64,000 bases of DNA, from NCBI GenBank assembly GCA_023614405.1, contig CM042694.1, positions 478,923,392-478,987,391 of the forward strand, read 5' to 3'. The notes beneath the pieces were generated by a model. That model had not been told where the DNA came from and did no database searches. It saw only the letters and a program-made list of their open reading frames with translations. Below, piece by piece: positions 35,082-45,420 of this stretch. Origin of the DNA: Avena insularis (lineage: Eukaryota > Streptophyta > Magnoliopsida > Poales > Poaceae). A program made the translations under genes and the position numbers. Position 1 is the first letter of the stretch. The number at the start of each line of letters is the position of its first letter.

Positions 35082-36757
35082 TTTCCGGCTATGATAGCGT
35101 CGGAGATTTTGCTGATATATGGTGGATCTGGGCTGCCTTCTCTCGCTTCTTCCAGCAGATCAACATCATTTTGCCGGGCTTCTTGCACTTCGGCTTCTGT
35201 GTATTGGGTGACTCTAGGCGAATCATGCTCTATGTTGGCTGGTAATACAGCTTCTGCCCCATATACCCGAAAGAACAGCGTGTAGCCCGTTGATCGATTC
35301 GGAGTGGTTCTTAAACTACACAATACCGCTGGTAGTTCTTCTATCCAGCACCCCGCTGATCTTTGCAGCGGCTCAATGAGCCGGGGTTTTATCCCGGATA
35401 GCACTAATCCGTTGGATCTTTCCGCTTGTCCGTTTGATGCGGGGTGGGCTACCGAGGCTATGTCGAGACGGATTTTCTTATCTCGGCAGAATCGTGCAAA
35501 TGCTCCTTCGGCAAAATTGGTGCCGTTATCGGTTATGATGCTATGAGGATAATCGTATCTCAAGATGATGTCTTTGAGAAATGTCACAGCCGTAGCCCCA
35601 TCACATTTTCTTATAGGCTTCACTTCGATCCATTTTGTAAACTTGTCCACCATGACCAGAATGTGCGTCATGTTCCCTTTTGCTGGTTTGAACGGGCCAA
35701 CCATATCCAAGCACCACACAACAAATGGCCACGTAATTGGTATGGTTTTGAGTTCGGACATAGGCATATGCGTCTTGGTGGCGTATCTTTGGCAACCATT
35801 GCATTTTCTCACCAGATCTTCGGCCTGCTCCAAGGCTCTTGGCCAGTAAAATCCATGCCTTTTTGCCACTAAGGCCCGGGATGAGGCGTGATGCCCGCAT
35901 TCTCCTTGGTGTATATCTCGGAGGATGTCAAGTCCTTCTTCCGGATCAACGCACCGCTGGAGGACATTGGTTACACTCCGTTTGTACAGCTCAGAATTGA
36001 TGATGGTGTAAGCTTTGGCTCTCCTCTGAGTTTGCCTGGCTAGCACTAACTCAGTGGGTAACGTTCCATCTTTTAAGAACTGATATATAGGCAGTGCCCA
36101 AGCTGGTACTGCTCTCGCAGGGAACATCTCCTCATCAATTTCCATTTGATCCACCGGCATAACTTCAGCCGGATCACACTGAACAGTCCCCGGGTCTGGT
36201 GAGGTAGTCCCCGGGTTTGCCGAGGTAGTCCCCGGGTTCGGCGTACTACTTCCCATGTCAATGTCCATGGGCTCAGCTCCGGATTCCATGTTTTCCGGGA
36301 CATAGATTGAATCGGTTCCTGGGGACGGCCTGATAGATGGCTTTCTGAGGTGCTCCAATGCAACACCCGGTGGAATTGCCTGTCGGGTTGAGCCGATCTT
36401 CGACAGCATGTCGGCAGCTTCGTTTTCCACGCGAGGTACATGATGAAACTCGCATCCCTCAAAGTAACCGGAGATTTTCTGCACATGAAATCTGTATAGT
36501 GCCCTGTTTGGATCCAGGGCGTCCCACACTCCGGACACTTGCTGTATTACTAGATCCGAGTCGCCAAAGCAGATTATCCGTCTTATGCCAATTTCCTTTG
36601 CCACTTTGAGACCATGCACAAGAGCCTCGTATTCAGCGACATTGTTCGATGCCGCGAAATGGATCTGCAATACGTACTTGAGCTGATCCTTTTTTGGCGA
36701 GGTAAGCACAACCCCGGCGCCTAATCTGGTTTTGGTCTTCGATCCGTCGAAGTGCAT
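34976..36757 (-). CDS. pol: Tat-B second RNase H and integrase, 593-aa open frame
   Basis: About residues 1-130 are the archaeal-type RNase H (MHFDGSKTKTRLGAGVVL, NVAEYEALVHGL, CFGDSDLVIQQVSG, ENEAADMLSKIG). A linker with three PGTT-type repeats follows (NPGTTSANPGTTSPDPGT, about residues 175-192). The integrase HHCC finger is GECGHHASSRALVAKRHGF...CNGCQRYATKTH. The core has VWCLDMVGPFKPAKG (Asp), SIITDNGTNFAEGAF (Asp) and NGQAERSNGLVLSG (Glu), so the triad is complete. The frame is long and clean. It is offset from the upstream RT frame by a shift just before the RNase H start and from its C-terminal end near 35075. Confidence 0.9.
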   Translation of the reverse strand: MHFDGSKTKTRLGAGVVLTSPKKDQLKYVLQIHFAASNNVAEYEALVHGLKVAKEIGIRRIICFGDSDLVIQQVSGVWDALDPNRALYRFHVQKISGYFEGCEFHHVPRVENEAADMLSKIGSTRQAIPPGVALEHLRKPSIRPSPGTDSIYVPENMESGAEPMDIDMGSSTPNPGTTSANPGTTSPDPGTVQCDPAEVMPVDQMEIDEEMFPARAVPAWALPIYQFLKDGTLPTELVLARQTQRRAKAYTIINSELYKRSVTNVLQRCVDPEEGLDILRDIHQGECGHHASSRALVAKRHGFYWPRALEQAEDLVRKCNGCQRYATKTHMPMSELKTIPITWPFVVWCLDMVGPFKPAKGNMTHILVMVDKFTKWIEVKPIRKCDGATAVTFLKDIILRYDYPHSIITDNGTNFAEGAFARFCRDKKIRLDIASVAHPASNGQAERSNGLVLSGIKPRLIEPLQRSAGCWIEELPAVLCSLRTTPNRSTGYTLFFRVYGAEAVLPANIEHDSPRVTQYTEAEVQEARQNDVDLLEEAREGSPDPPYISKISDAIIAGKCAPESSGKAIWCSGWYSVPLACINYPPHGKDHLL

Positions 36758-38144
36758 CCTCGATGAGTTCGATCCGTGGCGGTGGTTCGTATTGTACCTC
36801 GGCCCAATCCACGAAAAAGTCCGCTACAGCCTGGGACTTGATCGCTTCTCTTCTATCATACTGGGGCACGTATGGTGCTAGCTCAATTGCCCATTTCGCA
36901 ATTCTGCCGTTCGCATCTTTGTTACCCATTATCTCGGATATGGGGGCTTTGCATATCACTTTTATGGGATGCTCCTCAAAGTAGTGCTTTAACTTCTTTG
37001 CCGCCATATAAACTCCGTATGCCACCTTTTGAAAATGCGGGTAGTTCTGTTTTGAGACAGACAATACCTCGCTCAAGTAATACACTGGTCTCTGCATCGA
37101 CTTACCCTCTTCATCTCGTTCCACTACAATCACTGCACTTACAACTCGGTTGGTTGTGGCTATGTAGAGCAACATTGGCTCCTTCGACAGTGGAGAAGCT
37201 AACACTGGTGCAGTGGCCAACATCTTTTTTAAGTGGGCAAAAGCTTCATCGTCCTGCGGCGTCCAAACGAATTTATCTGATTTTTTCATGAGTTGGTAGA
37301 GAGGCAGTGCCTTTTCCCCTAACCGACATACAAATCGACTCAACGACGCCAGGCATCCAGTGAACTTCTGGACGTCGTTGAGACACTTCGGCAGCTCCAT
37401 TCGTTCGATGGCTCGGATCTTAGTTGGATTAACCTCGATACCTCGGCTAGAGACGAGAAATCCGAGTAATTTCCCAGCCGGGACACCGAAGGTACATTTC
37501 TCCGGGTTAAGCTTCATCCGGAATCTCCTCAAGTTCGCGAATGTTTGCCTTATGTCGTCAAGGAGCGTTGCGCTTTCCTTGGTCTTGATAACCACATCGT
37601 CCACGTAAACTTGCACATTTTGACCTATTTGATCGTGCAAACATTTTTGCATACACCTTTGGTACGTTGCTCCTGCGTTTCGTAAACCAAACGGCATAGT
37701 GCGATAGCAATAAGCCCCGTACGGGGTAATAAAGGCAGTTTTTATTTGATCATCCGGGTTCAGAGGTATCTGGTGGAAACTAGAATAAGCGTCAATAAAT
37801 GACAACAGTTCACATCCCGCGATGGAGTCGATGACCTGATCTATCCTCGGCAGTGGAAATGGATCTTTTGGACACACCTTGTTCAGGTTCGTGTAATTGA
37901 TACACATACGCCAAACCACCGCCATGTTCGGATCATCCTTTTTCTTTTCTACTAGCACCGGATTAGAGAGCCAATCCGGATACAGCACTTCCATGATGAA
38001 TCCTGCTGCTAGCAACCGAGCTATCTCGTCACCAATGACCTTTCTCCTATCCTCGGCGAAGCGTCGGAGAGGCTGCTTCACCGGCCTTGCTCCGGGTCTT
38101 ACATTCAGAGAGTGCTCGGCCAACTCCCTCGGAACACCTTGCAA
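36633..38144 (-). CDS. pol: Tat-B reverse transcriptase and first RNase H, 503-aa open frame
   Basis: The lead-in GVPRELAEHSLNVRPGARP is followed by RT motifs CINYTNLNKVCPKDPFPLP, LLSFIDAYSSFHQIPL, FGLRNAGATYQRCMQK, the catalytic VYVDDVVIKTK and LGFLVSSRGIEVNPTK. The first RNase H (LYIATTNRVVSAVIV, KVAYGVYMAAKKLKHYF) lacks the Asp-Ala-Ser block, as in Tat-A. It is in the same frame as the upstream gag-protease frame, separated only by the TAG at 38208-38210. The true frame end is the shift near 36760; the remaining C-terminal residues are out of frame. Confidence 0.9.
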   Translation of the reverse strand: MQGVPRELAEHSLNVRPGARPVKQPLRRFAEDRRKVIGDEIARLLAAGFIMEVLYPDWLSNPVLVEKKKDDPNMAVVWRMCINYTNLNKVCPKDPFPLPRIDQVIDSIAGCELLSFIDAYSSFHQIPLNPDDQIKTAFITPYGAYCYRTMPFGLRNAGATYQRCMQKCLHDQIGQNVQVYVDDVVIKTKESATLLDDIRQTFANLRRFRMKLNPEKCTFGVPAGKLLGFLVSSRGIEVNPTKIRAIERMELPKCLNDVQKFTGCLASLSRFVCRLGEKALPLYQLMKKSDKFVWTPQDDEAFAHLKKMLATAPVLASPLSKEPMLLYIATTNRVVSAVIVVERDEEGKSMQRPVYYLSEVLSVSKQNYPHFQKVAYGVYMAAKKLKHYFEEHPIKVICKAPISEIMGNKDANGRIAKWAIELAPYVPQYDRREAIKSQAVADFFVDWAEVQYEPPPRIELIEDALRRIEDQNQIRRRGCAYLAKKGSAQVRIADPFRGIEQCR

Positions 38145-38207
38145 GTCCTGTGTGGACCAAGCAAAAATATCCCGATTCTCACGGAGGAAGTTGACGAGCT
38201 CGCTTTC

Positions 38208-39797
38208 CTATTTGTCAGTTAGCCCGGCCCCAATCGTCACGGTACGCTCCGGAAACAGGTTATCCACCGGGATCTTCTTGGTGTCCTTCGCGGCTTGAAA
38301 TGAAACGCTTCCATGCGGGTTACTTAACGCCGGCATATACTGCTGCACGGACTGAGCTAATGCCGCCACCTCTTCGATTTTTATTTTCTCTTGGGCAATT
38401 ACAAGTGACTCGGCTAGGTTAGACCCGGCTGAGGCGCACTCAATAGAACGTCGGAAATCCCCAACGATAGTAATTGCACCATTTGGCCCGGGCAACTTCA
38501 TCTTCAGATAGCTAACGTGGCAACTTGCCATGAATTTGCTCAGTGCCAGTCTCCCGAGTAATGCATGATACGCGCTCTCCAAGTTTACCACCTCAAACTC
38601 CAGATTTTCGGTTCGGCAGTTATCCCTCGTACCGAATAGCACGTCGACCCGGACTTTGCCTATGGGTTCGCAGGATATGCCGGGCACGATACCGTGAAAA
38701 GTTGTTCTCGTAGCCTGGAGCATGTTCTCCAAGATGCCCAACTTGCGCATCGTATCCGCATACATGATGTTAATGCTACTGCTATTGTCGATCAGTACAT
38801 TGGAGAATCTCACATTAATATTAGGTCCAATGAACGTCAGATCTAACACCAGTGCATACGAGCCCGGACTCAGCATAAGCTTGGGATGATCTTTAACGCT
38901 CCAGGTAATTTCCTGGTCTGACCAAGACATATACCTCGTCACTGCAGGCATAACCGCGTTAACCTCCATATGTCGGCGCTGCAAGCTTTTCCTATCTGTT
39001 TCCTCTGTTGTGAACACGCAATAGCTCTGGTGATGTTCCCTATACTCATTCCTTCCCTCATTTACGGAATACCACTGATCCGGTTGTTGCTGGTTTTCTA
39101 CCTGATGCACTGCATCCCTTCTCTCACTGTTGTCATACCTCGGCGGAGGAGGAGGCAACATCAGTTGTTGCGCGTTCGCACCAGAGAGCAATTGCTGCCG
39201 GGGTAACTCCTGCCGAGGTTGATCATTCCGAGGTGCCTGAGCATTCCCCGAACCACCTTGTTCTATCTTGCGCATCCACTCACATTGTCTCGTCGTGTGA
39301 CCCGCCGGGCTGCTCGGATTTGGCGTGTGAAACTTGCACGGCTGGTCCAACATTGACTCATAGGTATACCTCGGACGATCTTTCTTCTCTTGCCATTGCT
39401 TCCTCTGCTCCGGAGTCCACATTTTCTTGCCATCGTTTCGAGGAGTCCATTGCCCTCCCGTTCTCTGGCGTTGATTGCTCCCTGCCCCGGGCTGATCTTG
39501 ATTCACGGCCGCAACTTGTTGCGAACCATACCTATGGTCCGGTCTATCATCTCTCCTTTTTCCCCTATAATCGTTTCTCCGGGATGACCCGGATCCGTCC
39601 CTCGGATAGTACTCCTCATTTGACTCGTTCGACGCGATCCTGGGTTGAGTCGGATCTCCCAAAGCATAGGAATCCGCGATCCGGATCATCTCTGCCAAGG
39701 TGACTGGCATTTTCCTTTGCAATTTCATCCATAACTCGCTGCCATATCTACATCCTTGTGCGAACCATGCTATCACGAGTTTCTCACAGTACACCAC
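38208..39797 (-). CDS. gag-pol: Tat-B gag C-terminus and protease, 529-aa open frame
   Basis: The frame starts within the capsid C-terminus (QRKMPVTLAEMIRIADSYAL), then a long Arg/Gln/Pro-rich linker with a degenerate knuckle (CKFHTPNPSSPAGHTTRQCEW, a CX12HX3C-like spacing). The protease is VLIDNSSSINIMYADTMRKL; it keeps the active-site Asp but has NSS in place of the expected GGS, so activity is doubtful. It ends KLPGPNGAITIVGDFR and TIGAGLTDK before the in-frame TAG at 38208-38210. Confidence 0.9.
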   Translation of the reverse strand: MVYCEKLVIAWFAQGCRYGSELWMKLQRKMPVTLAEMIRIADSYALGDPTQPRIASNESNEEYYPRDGSGSSRRNDYRGKRRDDRPDHRYGSQQVAAVNQDQPGAGSNQRQRTGGQWTPRNDGKKMWTPEQRKQWQEKKDRPRYTYESMLDQPCKFHTPNPSSPAGHTTRQCEWMRKIEQGGSGNAQAPRNDQPRQELPRQQLLSGANAQQLMLPPPPPRYDNSERRDAVHQVENQQQPDQWYSVNEGRNEYREHHQSYCVFTTEETDRKSLQRRHMEVNAVMPAVTRYMSWSDQEITWSVKDHPKLMLSPGSYALVLDLTFIGPNINVRFSNVLIDNSSSINIMYADTMRKLGILENMLQATRTTFHGIVPGISCEPIGKVRVDVLFGTRDNCRTENLEFEVVNLESAYHALLGRLALSKFMASCHVSYLKMKLPGPNGAITIVGDFRRSIECASAGSNLAESLVIAQEKIKIEEVAALAQSVQQYMPALSNPHGSVSFQAAKDTKKIPVDNLFPERTVTIGAGLTDK

Positions 39798-40140
39798 CGG
39801 GTCAAGAATTCACGGTCCGTTTTGTTAGATCTCTGCTTGCATATCGCTAGGGTCTGCGGTCTATTCGGTCTCTGGTATGTACTTGAGAAGTTGCTAATGA
39901 ACATTTCTTCAAAATCTATCCAACAATTGATGCTTCCGGGTGGCAAATTGTTCAGCCACACCCTAGCCGGACCTTCCAACATTTGGGGTACATATCATAC
40001 AGCCCACCTCAAGTTGCCAGTTGCAATTTTCACAGCTGTTGCGTAGTTTATTAGCCAATCCTCCGGCTTTGTACTGCCGTCATACGTCTTCGTGCCCCTG
40101 GGTAACTGGAAATTGGGTACTGGCGGTGCCTTCATGATCC
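39773..40140 (-). pseudogene. gag: Tat-B gag capsid in shifted frames
   Basis: Minus-strand pieces GPACFGPRIMKAPPVPNFQL, EDWLINYATAVKIATGN, LEGPARVWLNNLPPGSINCW and FEEMFISNFSSTYQRP are the Tat capsid. Neither the N-terminal nor the C-terminal gag frame covers them fully; at least three one-base shifts lie between 40165 and 39790. Confidence 0.8.
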
Positions 40141-41496
40141 GAGGTCCAAAGCACGCTGGACCCGGAGGACCTTACATTCGATCTGTTCTGACCTATACAG
40201 GCGATCCAGTTTTAGCCTAGCGTCATCCGGCATCAAATCTCTGCTTCCCAATCTCGACCCTATCACATGATAGTCCGGTCTTGCGTATCCCGCATTCATC
40301 ATCTCCGAGTCTCCATCATTGTATCGGTCTTGCTCTTGTTGTGCTCCTCTCTGTTGCATACCACGGCCGGCACTTTGCTCTTGCCTTGGTGCATTCCGCT
40401 GCTGCGGTTGACCCGCTCCTGCCGATTTTCGCTGTCCGGCATTGCCGTTGGCAGCATTCCCTTGACCGGCATTGCCTTGGTCGTGGTTACCTCGGCTCAC
40501 ACTTCGTCGATCGTCGTTTTTCCGTATCTCTTTTTCCTTTCCCGCACGCGTTGGGTCGTACGGAACGATCTGCTTGTTCCGTCTGGCCGAGGTTACTACC
40601 TCTTCTCTTCTAGGGCCACCATGAGGCAATGATGCGGCTCCAGCGGATTTCTCCGGGTTACCCATCACCGAATGGACGATTTTAGAAGCTCCAACTCTCT
40701 CCGGGTTACCTCTCAACAGCTCCTCATTCTGCCTGGTCGCGATCCGAACCAGCTCGTTTACCCGGTCTTGCTGTCTTTGGCATGCTTCACCCGTCAGACC
40801 CTCTAGCTCGGACGCCGCGGCATCTGCTGCTCTGAGGTTCTTCGTCGGGGTACTATACTTCGGCAACCCCACAGACAAATAGTTTTTCGACCCTTCTGGT
40901 CCATCATCACCTTCTTTGTTCATCTCTCTTATGAGGTTTCTCCCTTTTACCCTCACTGCATCAACCTTGTTCGCTTTCGCGTACTCACGCAGCGTCATGT
41001 TCAACGACTGCTGAGCCGCTGCTATTTTCTTTGCGCCCTCCAGTATCTTTCGCCTGGTCTCCTCTAGCTCGGCCTGTGCTTGAGCCGGATCTACCACTGC
41101 TACCACCGGGTTAGCCAAGCTATCCATAGCTTCCCTCAGCATGTTCTCGGGCCTCTCTAGCGGAGGACCCCTAGCTTTCCTTTGTGCCTTGGGTGTTGCC
41201 TCCGGGTCTGGCGCCGGATCCTTGCTCGCGCCCGCGCCTGGCGCAGTCATCATCACCTCTGCATGGTCCGGGGAGCGAGCAATACGCGCCCCGCGAGCTA
41301 CAGTGGGGGGTGGTTCCCCCGCATCGACGACGCGACACGGATGAACACAAGACAAGTCCATGGCAACATAGACCTTGTGCGCGCCGAGCTTGAAAGACGC
41401 CTGCTGGAAGGGGCGCGCGAAGCAGCCAACGTTGTCGTTGGCGTAGTCCAAATAAGCGCTGAACGAGCCCGGAGACGATGCGTTCACCGGTGCCAA
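40132..41496 (-). CDS. gag: Tat-B gag N-terminal region, 454-aa open frame
   Basis: MAPVNASSPGSFSAYLDYAN, then a long Ala/Glu/Arg-rich region (EELEETRRKILEGAKK-like: QAELEETRRKILEGAKKIAA), a Leu-rich helix with NLRAADAAASELEGLTGEAC, and a low-complexity Asn/Gln/Gly part (NGNAGQRKSAGAGQPQQRN). It ends where the capsid begins. The start codon is uncertain: an upstream frame (41587 to 41470) with VGVKTQTGNFIGTGERIVSG lies between PBS and this ATG, which suggests a frameshift near 41468 and an ancestral start further up. Confidence 0.8.
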   Translation of the reverse strand: MAPVNASSPGSFSAYLDYANDNVGCFARPFQQASFKLGAHKVYVAMDLSCVHPCRVVDAGEPPPTVARGARIARSPDHAEVMMTAPGAGASKDPAPDPEATPKAQRKARGPPLERPENMLREAMDSLANPVVAVVDPAQAQAELEETRRKILEGAKKIAAAQQSLNMTLREYAKANKVDAVRVKGRNLIREMNKEGDDGPEGSKNYLSVGLPKYSTPTKNLRAADAAASELEGLTGEACQRQQDRVNELVRIATRQNEELLRGNPERVGASKIVHSVMGNPEKSAGAASLPHGGPRREEVVTSARRNKQIVPYDPTRAGKEKEIRKNDDRRSVSRGNHDQGNAGQGNAANGNAGQRKSAGAGQPQQRNAPRQEQSAGRGMQQRGAQQEQDRYNDGDSEMMNAGYARPDYHVIGSRLGSRDLMPDDARLKLDRLYRSEQIECKVLRVQRALDLGS

Positions 41497-41538
41497 TGAA
41501 ATTTCCTGTCTGGGTCTTCACCCCTACTAGCGCCGCTA

Positions 41539-41556
41539 GCCCCACGGTGGGCGCCA
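41539..41556 (-). other. Primer-binding site of Tat-B
   Basis: The minus-strand TGGCGCCCACCGTGGGGC is two bases from the 5' LTR end (41559) and identical to that of Tat-A. Confidence 0.85.
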
Positions 41557-41558
41557 AC

Positions 41559-42363
41559 TGTCGTGGTGGTGTCACGGCAGATGCCATGGATAGGCTAAAG
41601 GTGGGGACTAATATGCGCTAGGGGAATCCAGGGAGGGATAGTAGAGTGATTCTCACACGTAAGCTTCGTATTGATGTTCAGTCTCCAAGATTACAAGTGC
41701 TCCTCGAGCTGTATTGACAAGAGGAGGAAGAAGAAACTCTCTTACTCTTGCCTATTAACTAGCCCAAGAACCCTAGACTCACAAGGTTAAGAGCCTTGCT
41801 ATGTATCTCCAAACACCCAACCCCCTTACCAGAACCCCAACCCCCCTTATATAGGGGTGGTTCGGTCCTGGCCTAGGGCATACGTGGAGGCATATTCCTA
41901 AGAATATGCCTCCTCCCAAATTAGTAACCCGACAGGGGTGCTTTTCCCCCATGTCACTCTTGCTTTAGCGACGTTGCCTCTGCGGCGCCTGCGTCAGCCG
42001 ACGTGAGCGTCGTCACCCTTGTCGGCCACGATCCGGTGGCCCTGCCCTTGCTTTATTCGCTCATCCAGTATGCACCGGGCCTTCTTTTTGACCAGAGATA
42101 TTCCTTCCTTCTCCTAGAAGCCAAACGAGGATCCGGATCAGCTTGATCCGCCACACCTGTTCCTGCATATAAGCTAGACAAGTGTCTCCGACTTATTCCT
42201 TGAGTCAGACGAGACAATGTTAGGTGACCCCCCTGGTCCGGGTTACTCCGTGATCCGGCCTGCCTTGAGGTGACTCGGCCAACATCCGCTTTGACCTTGC
42301 CGAACCTCGGCTAACTCGGCCCTTATACCCCGGAGTGACCCTACCCGGGGTTATCCCCCAACA
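41559..42363 (-). repeat. Tat-B 5' LTR (right)
   Basis: 805 bp, TGTCGTGGTGGTGTC to TTATCCCCCAACA in plus view, followed by TSD GCCGG. A minus-strand TATATAAGG lies near 41847-41856. It is nearly identical to 28336-29145. Confidence 0.95.
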
Positions 42364-43300
42364 GCCGGAAACTACCCCGCTGCACCACCCTCTCCACCAC
42401 ACAGTTATCACAATGGCCCCCACGGAGGTCAAGGAGGACATGGCGGAGGAGGTGGTGGCCGAAGCCGAAGTCCGGCTCCAAGGCACCGCAGCCACAGCCG
42501 ACATTTGGGACGATCCCTATCCCCGAACGACACAAGGCATAGGATCAACTCCAATATAAAGGCTCGGCGCTACGAAAAGGATGACGTGTACATGGGCCCA
42601 AAGTGCTTCGGACCATGCATCAGAGCCACAAAGTTCCCGGAAGGATTTGCTATCTCAAGACATATTCAAGCCTATGACGGCATTGCTTGGCCAGACACCT
42701 GGTTACAGGATTTCTTCCAGGCTTGCTGCATCGCCAAAGGCGGAAATAGCCTAGTCGCAACCCGATATCTCCCACTCATGCTGAGGAAGACGGCACGATC
42801 ATGGCTCAAAGAGCTTCCGGCGAACACCATCCGCAACTGGTATGATTTACAAAGTGCGTTCTTTCGGAATTTCGAAGGCACATATCGGAGGCCCTGTACG
42901 GTTGGAGACCTACAGCGTTGCACCCAGAAAGCCGGAGAAACTTGCTGGGATTACCTCGGACGATGGATTGACACCAAGAACTCCTGCGAAGGAGTAAACG
43001 ATCAAACTGCGATTGAAGCTTTCATCACAGGTCTCCCATTGGTTTACTCGCCATCGCTTGAAGTGTGACAAGGTTACTGATCTGGGAGAAATGATAGAAA
43101 CAGCGAGCAAGTATGCAGATGCTGACGACGATGCAGAGGGATTACTCAATGCCTTGGCTGTCCCTCCGTCGGCAAAACAACCAAAGCAACAAGCTCAGAA
43201 GCGCAAAAATACCTCGGAAGAAAAACCCAACGCGGAGACAGTGGTAGTCACTACTGTTTCCGGGTCTGGAGGATGAGGAGGACGTGGCGGAGGTCGCGGG
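42364..43300 (+). pseudogene. gag: Tat-A gag, capsid domain
   Basis: Resumes in the gag frame after the TSD GCCGG, with a Gly/Arg/Ser-rich linker. The capsid follows: GPKCFGPCIRATKFPEGFAI, YLPLMLRKTARSWLKELPAN, NWYDLQSAFFRNFEGTYRRP, then ETCWDYLGRWIDTKN, the PF03732-type gag pattern. A frameshift near 43040 moves into the frame reading DLGEMIETASKYADADDDAEG and a Lys/Gln-rich tail, with a TGA at about 43276. No intact zinc knuckle is seen. Confidence 0.85.
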
Positions 43301-43387
43301 CATGTCCGTGGGACATTAAGGGTCCAAGGTAGAGGAGAGCAACAACCAGGCAAAACCTACACTTGGGCCGACATCGCCAATAACCCT

Positions 43388-44393
43388 GTGCATCATTTGG
43401 ACGCCAATGGGGGCTCATCCCACACCAACGCTGAATGTCGTTTTAACAACAACATCAAGAGAGATGATACCGCGGGCTACAAAGCTAAGCGGAAGAAGGG
43501 AAACAAAAATCCCGAAAAAGACAAAGAGACCAAGGAAGATTCCGACATGGAGGAAGCCAACGCTTCAAATCCCAAGTCGGAAGGGAAGAAAACTTTTCCC
43601 ACCAAGAAGGACACTTACGTCACCTTCCTCGGATCTCAACCAGCAAAGGTCAAGAAAGCAGTTCTCCACGAGCTCAAAGCAACGATTCCTGTCCCTCGAT
43701 GTCTGGACTGGTCGGAAGTGGCAATAACGTTGACGCTGATCATCCGCCCTAAGCTACATAGGCGAGGAAAATACGCATATGTCGTCAATCCACTTATTGA
43801 TGGTTATGGTTTCTCCAAGACCCACATGGACGGTGGTAGCAGCATCAATATTCTCTATGTAAACGCTTCGCGGATGAAGATCTCGGAAACACGGCTGAAC
43901 CACAGCTACGTGATCTTTCACGGAGTTGTCCCGGGAAAAGGCTAATTCCACAGGAGAGATCACTTTGGATGTTACTTTTGGAACACCAAAGAATTATCGG
44001 ACGAAGGCACTTTCCTTCGAAGTGGTCCTGTTCAAGAGTGCATACCACGCTATATTCGGACGTATGGCTTACTGGGCTTTTATGGCTCGTCCGTGTTACA
44101 TTTACAATATGATGAAAATTCCAGGTCCCAACAGCGTAATCACCATCAGGGAAGACCCGAAGAAGGCGCGAGAATGCGAGGATGGAAATGCCGCCTTTGC
44201 CGAAGCCGTCTTTGCGCCCGAGTACCAGGAGATCAAGAAGAGCATAGATCCGTCCGAGATGCCTGCAACGAAGAAGGAGGTGACAAAGCCAAATCCGGAG
44301 TTCAAGGCATCAGAAGAGACGAAGACGATGCCGTTGAAGGATGACGACCCCTCCAAGGTGACCCAGATAGGCGTAGGCCTAAGTAGCGCATAG
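43388..44393 (+). pseudogene. pol: Tat-A protease region
   Basis: An Asn/Lys-rich linker with a CRFNNN remnant precedes the aspartic protease (HMDGGSSINILYVNASRM, active-site Asp with GGS in place of SGA, usual in this lineage). Then, after a one-base shift near 43930, come EITLDVTFGTPKNYRTKAL, FKSAYHAIFGRMA and the flap-like end KIPGPNSVITI. The frame runs to a single TAG at 44391-44393 and remains open beyond it into RT in the same frame. Confidence 0.8.
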
Positions 44394-45420
44394 GAAAGCA
44401 CGCTCGTCAAGTTCCTCCAAGCAAATCAAGATATCTTCGCATGGCAGCCATCTGACATGACCGGAGTACCTAGGGAACTTGCCGAGCACTCTCTAAATGT
44501 AAACCCGAATACTAAACCCGTCAAACAGTCCTTACGACGGGTTGGTGATGAAAAGCATAAGGCAATAGCTAAGGAACTAGCACGACTCAAGTTAGCCAGA
44601 TTCATAGAAGAGGTCATCCATACTGATTGGTCGGCCAACCCTGTAATGGTCCCTAAAAGGACACCACTGATTTAAGGATGTGTGTTGATTATACTGCCTT
44701 GAACAAGGCTTGTCCAAAAGATCTGTTCGCTCTGCCTAGAATTGATCTAGTTATCGATTCTACGGCAGGCTCAGAACTCCTCTGTTTTCTCGACGCATAT
44801 TCCGGTTATCACCAAATATGGATGAAGGAATCTGACAAAGTCAAGACTTCATTCATAACCCCTTTCAGAACCTTCTGTTTTGTTACGATGCCCTTTGGGC
44901 TGAAGAACGCTGGAGCTACGTACCAGCGCACGATGCAGCGTTGCCTCCACGACCAACTCAGATGCAATGTACATGCATACGTGGATGATATCGCGGTCAT
45001 GTCCAAAAAGAAGGAAACATTGATTTCTGACTTGGAGGAGACATTCGCCAATCTACGAAAATACAACATCATGCTTAACCCGAAGAAATGCTTCTTTGGA
45101 ATACCAGCCGGAAAATTGTTAGGTTTCATCGTGTCTCAAAGAGGCATAGAGGTGAACCGCGACATGATCAAGGCTATTCTCAATATTTCCAGGCCAACTC
45201 GCCTGAAGGATGTACAAATATTAACTGGTTGCATTGCTACGGTCAGTCGATTTGTAAGCCGGCTTGGTGAAAGAGCCGCACCATTATACAAACTCCTGAA
45301 GAAGATCAAAGATTTTTATGCGGGTATGAAGCTGAAGCTGCACTACAAGACCTGAAGAAAGTACTCTCATCTGCTCCTATCCTTGCAGCGCCGGAACCTT
45401 AGGAACCGATGTTGCTTTAT
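44394..45420 (+). pseudogene. pol: Tat-A reverse transcriptase
   Basis: The frame after the TAG reads ESTLVKFLQANQDIFAW and GVPRELAEHSLNVNP, the conserved RT lead-in of Tat elements. A shift at about 44670 then gives MCVDYTALNKACPKDLFALP, LLCFLDAYSGYHQI, FGLKNAGATYQRTMQ, the catalytic HAYVDDIAVMSKK and LGFIVSQRGIEVN. It breaks again near 45310. All RT motifs including YVDD are retained, but the frame is lost twice. Confidence 0.85.

Larger units (their letters stand above)
28336..42363 (-). mobile_element. Tat-B: Tat-lineage Gypsy element with antisense gene, TSD GCCGG
   Basis: 14.0 kb. LTRs at 28336-29145 and 41559-42363 (TGTC...CCCAACA) and GCCGG on both sides (28331-28335, 42364-42368). 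The PBS (minus TGGCGCCCACCGTGGGGC) adjoins the right LTR, so the element reads right to left: gag, protease, RT, two RNase H domains, integrase (ends 34845). A plus-strand gene (29919-34234) lies between pol and the 3' LTR, and the PPT (CTTCGGGGACTAA on minus) adjoins the left LTR at 29146. It sits in the gag of Tat-A in opposite orientation. By eye the LTRs differ at about 20-25 of 805 positions, making it the youngest insertion of the nest. Confidence 0.95.
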
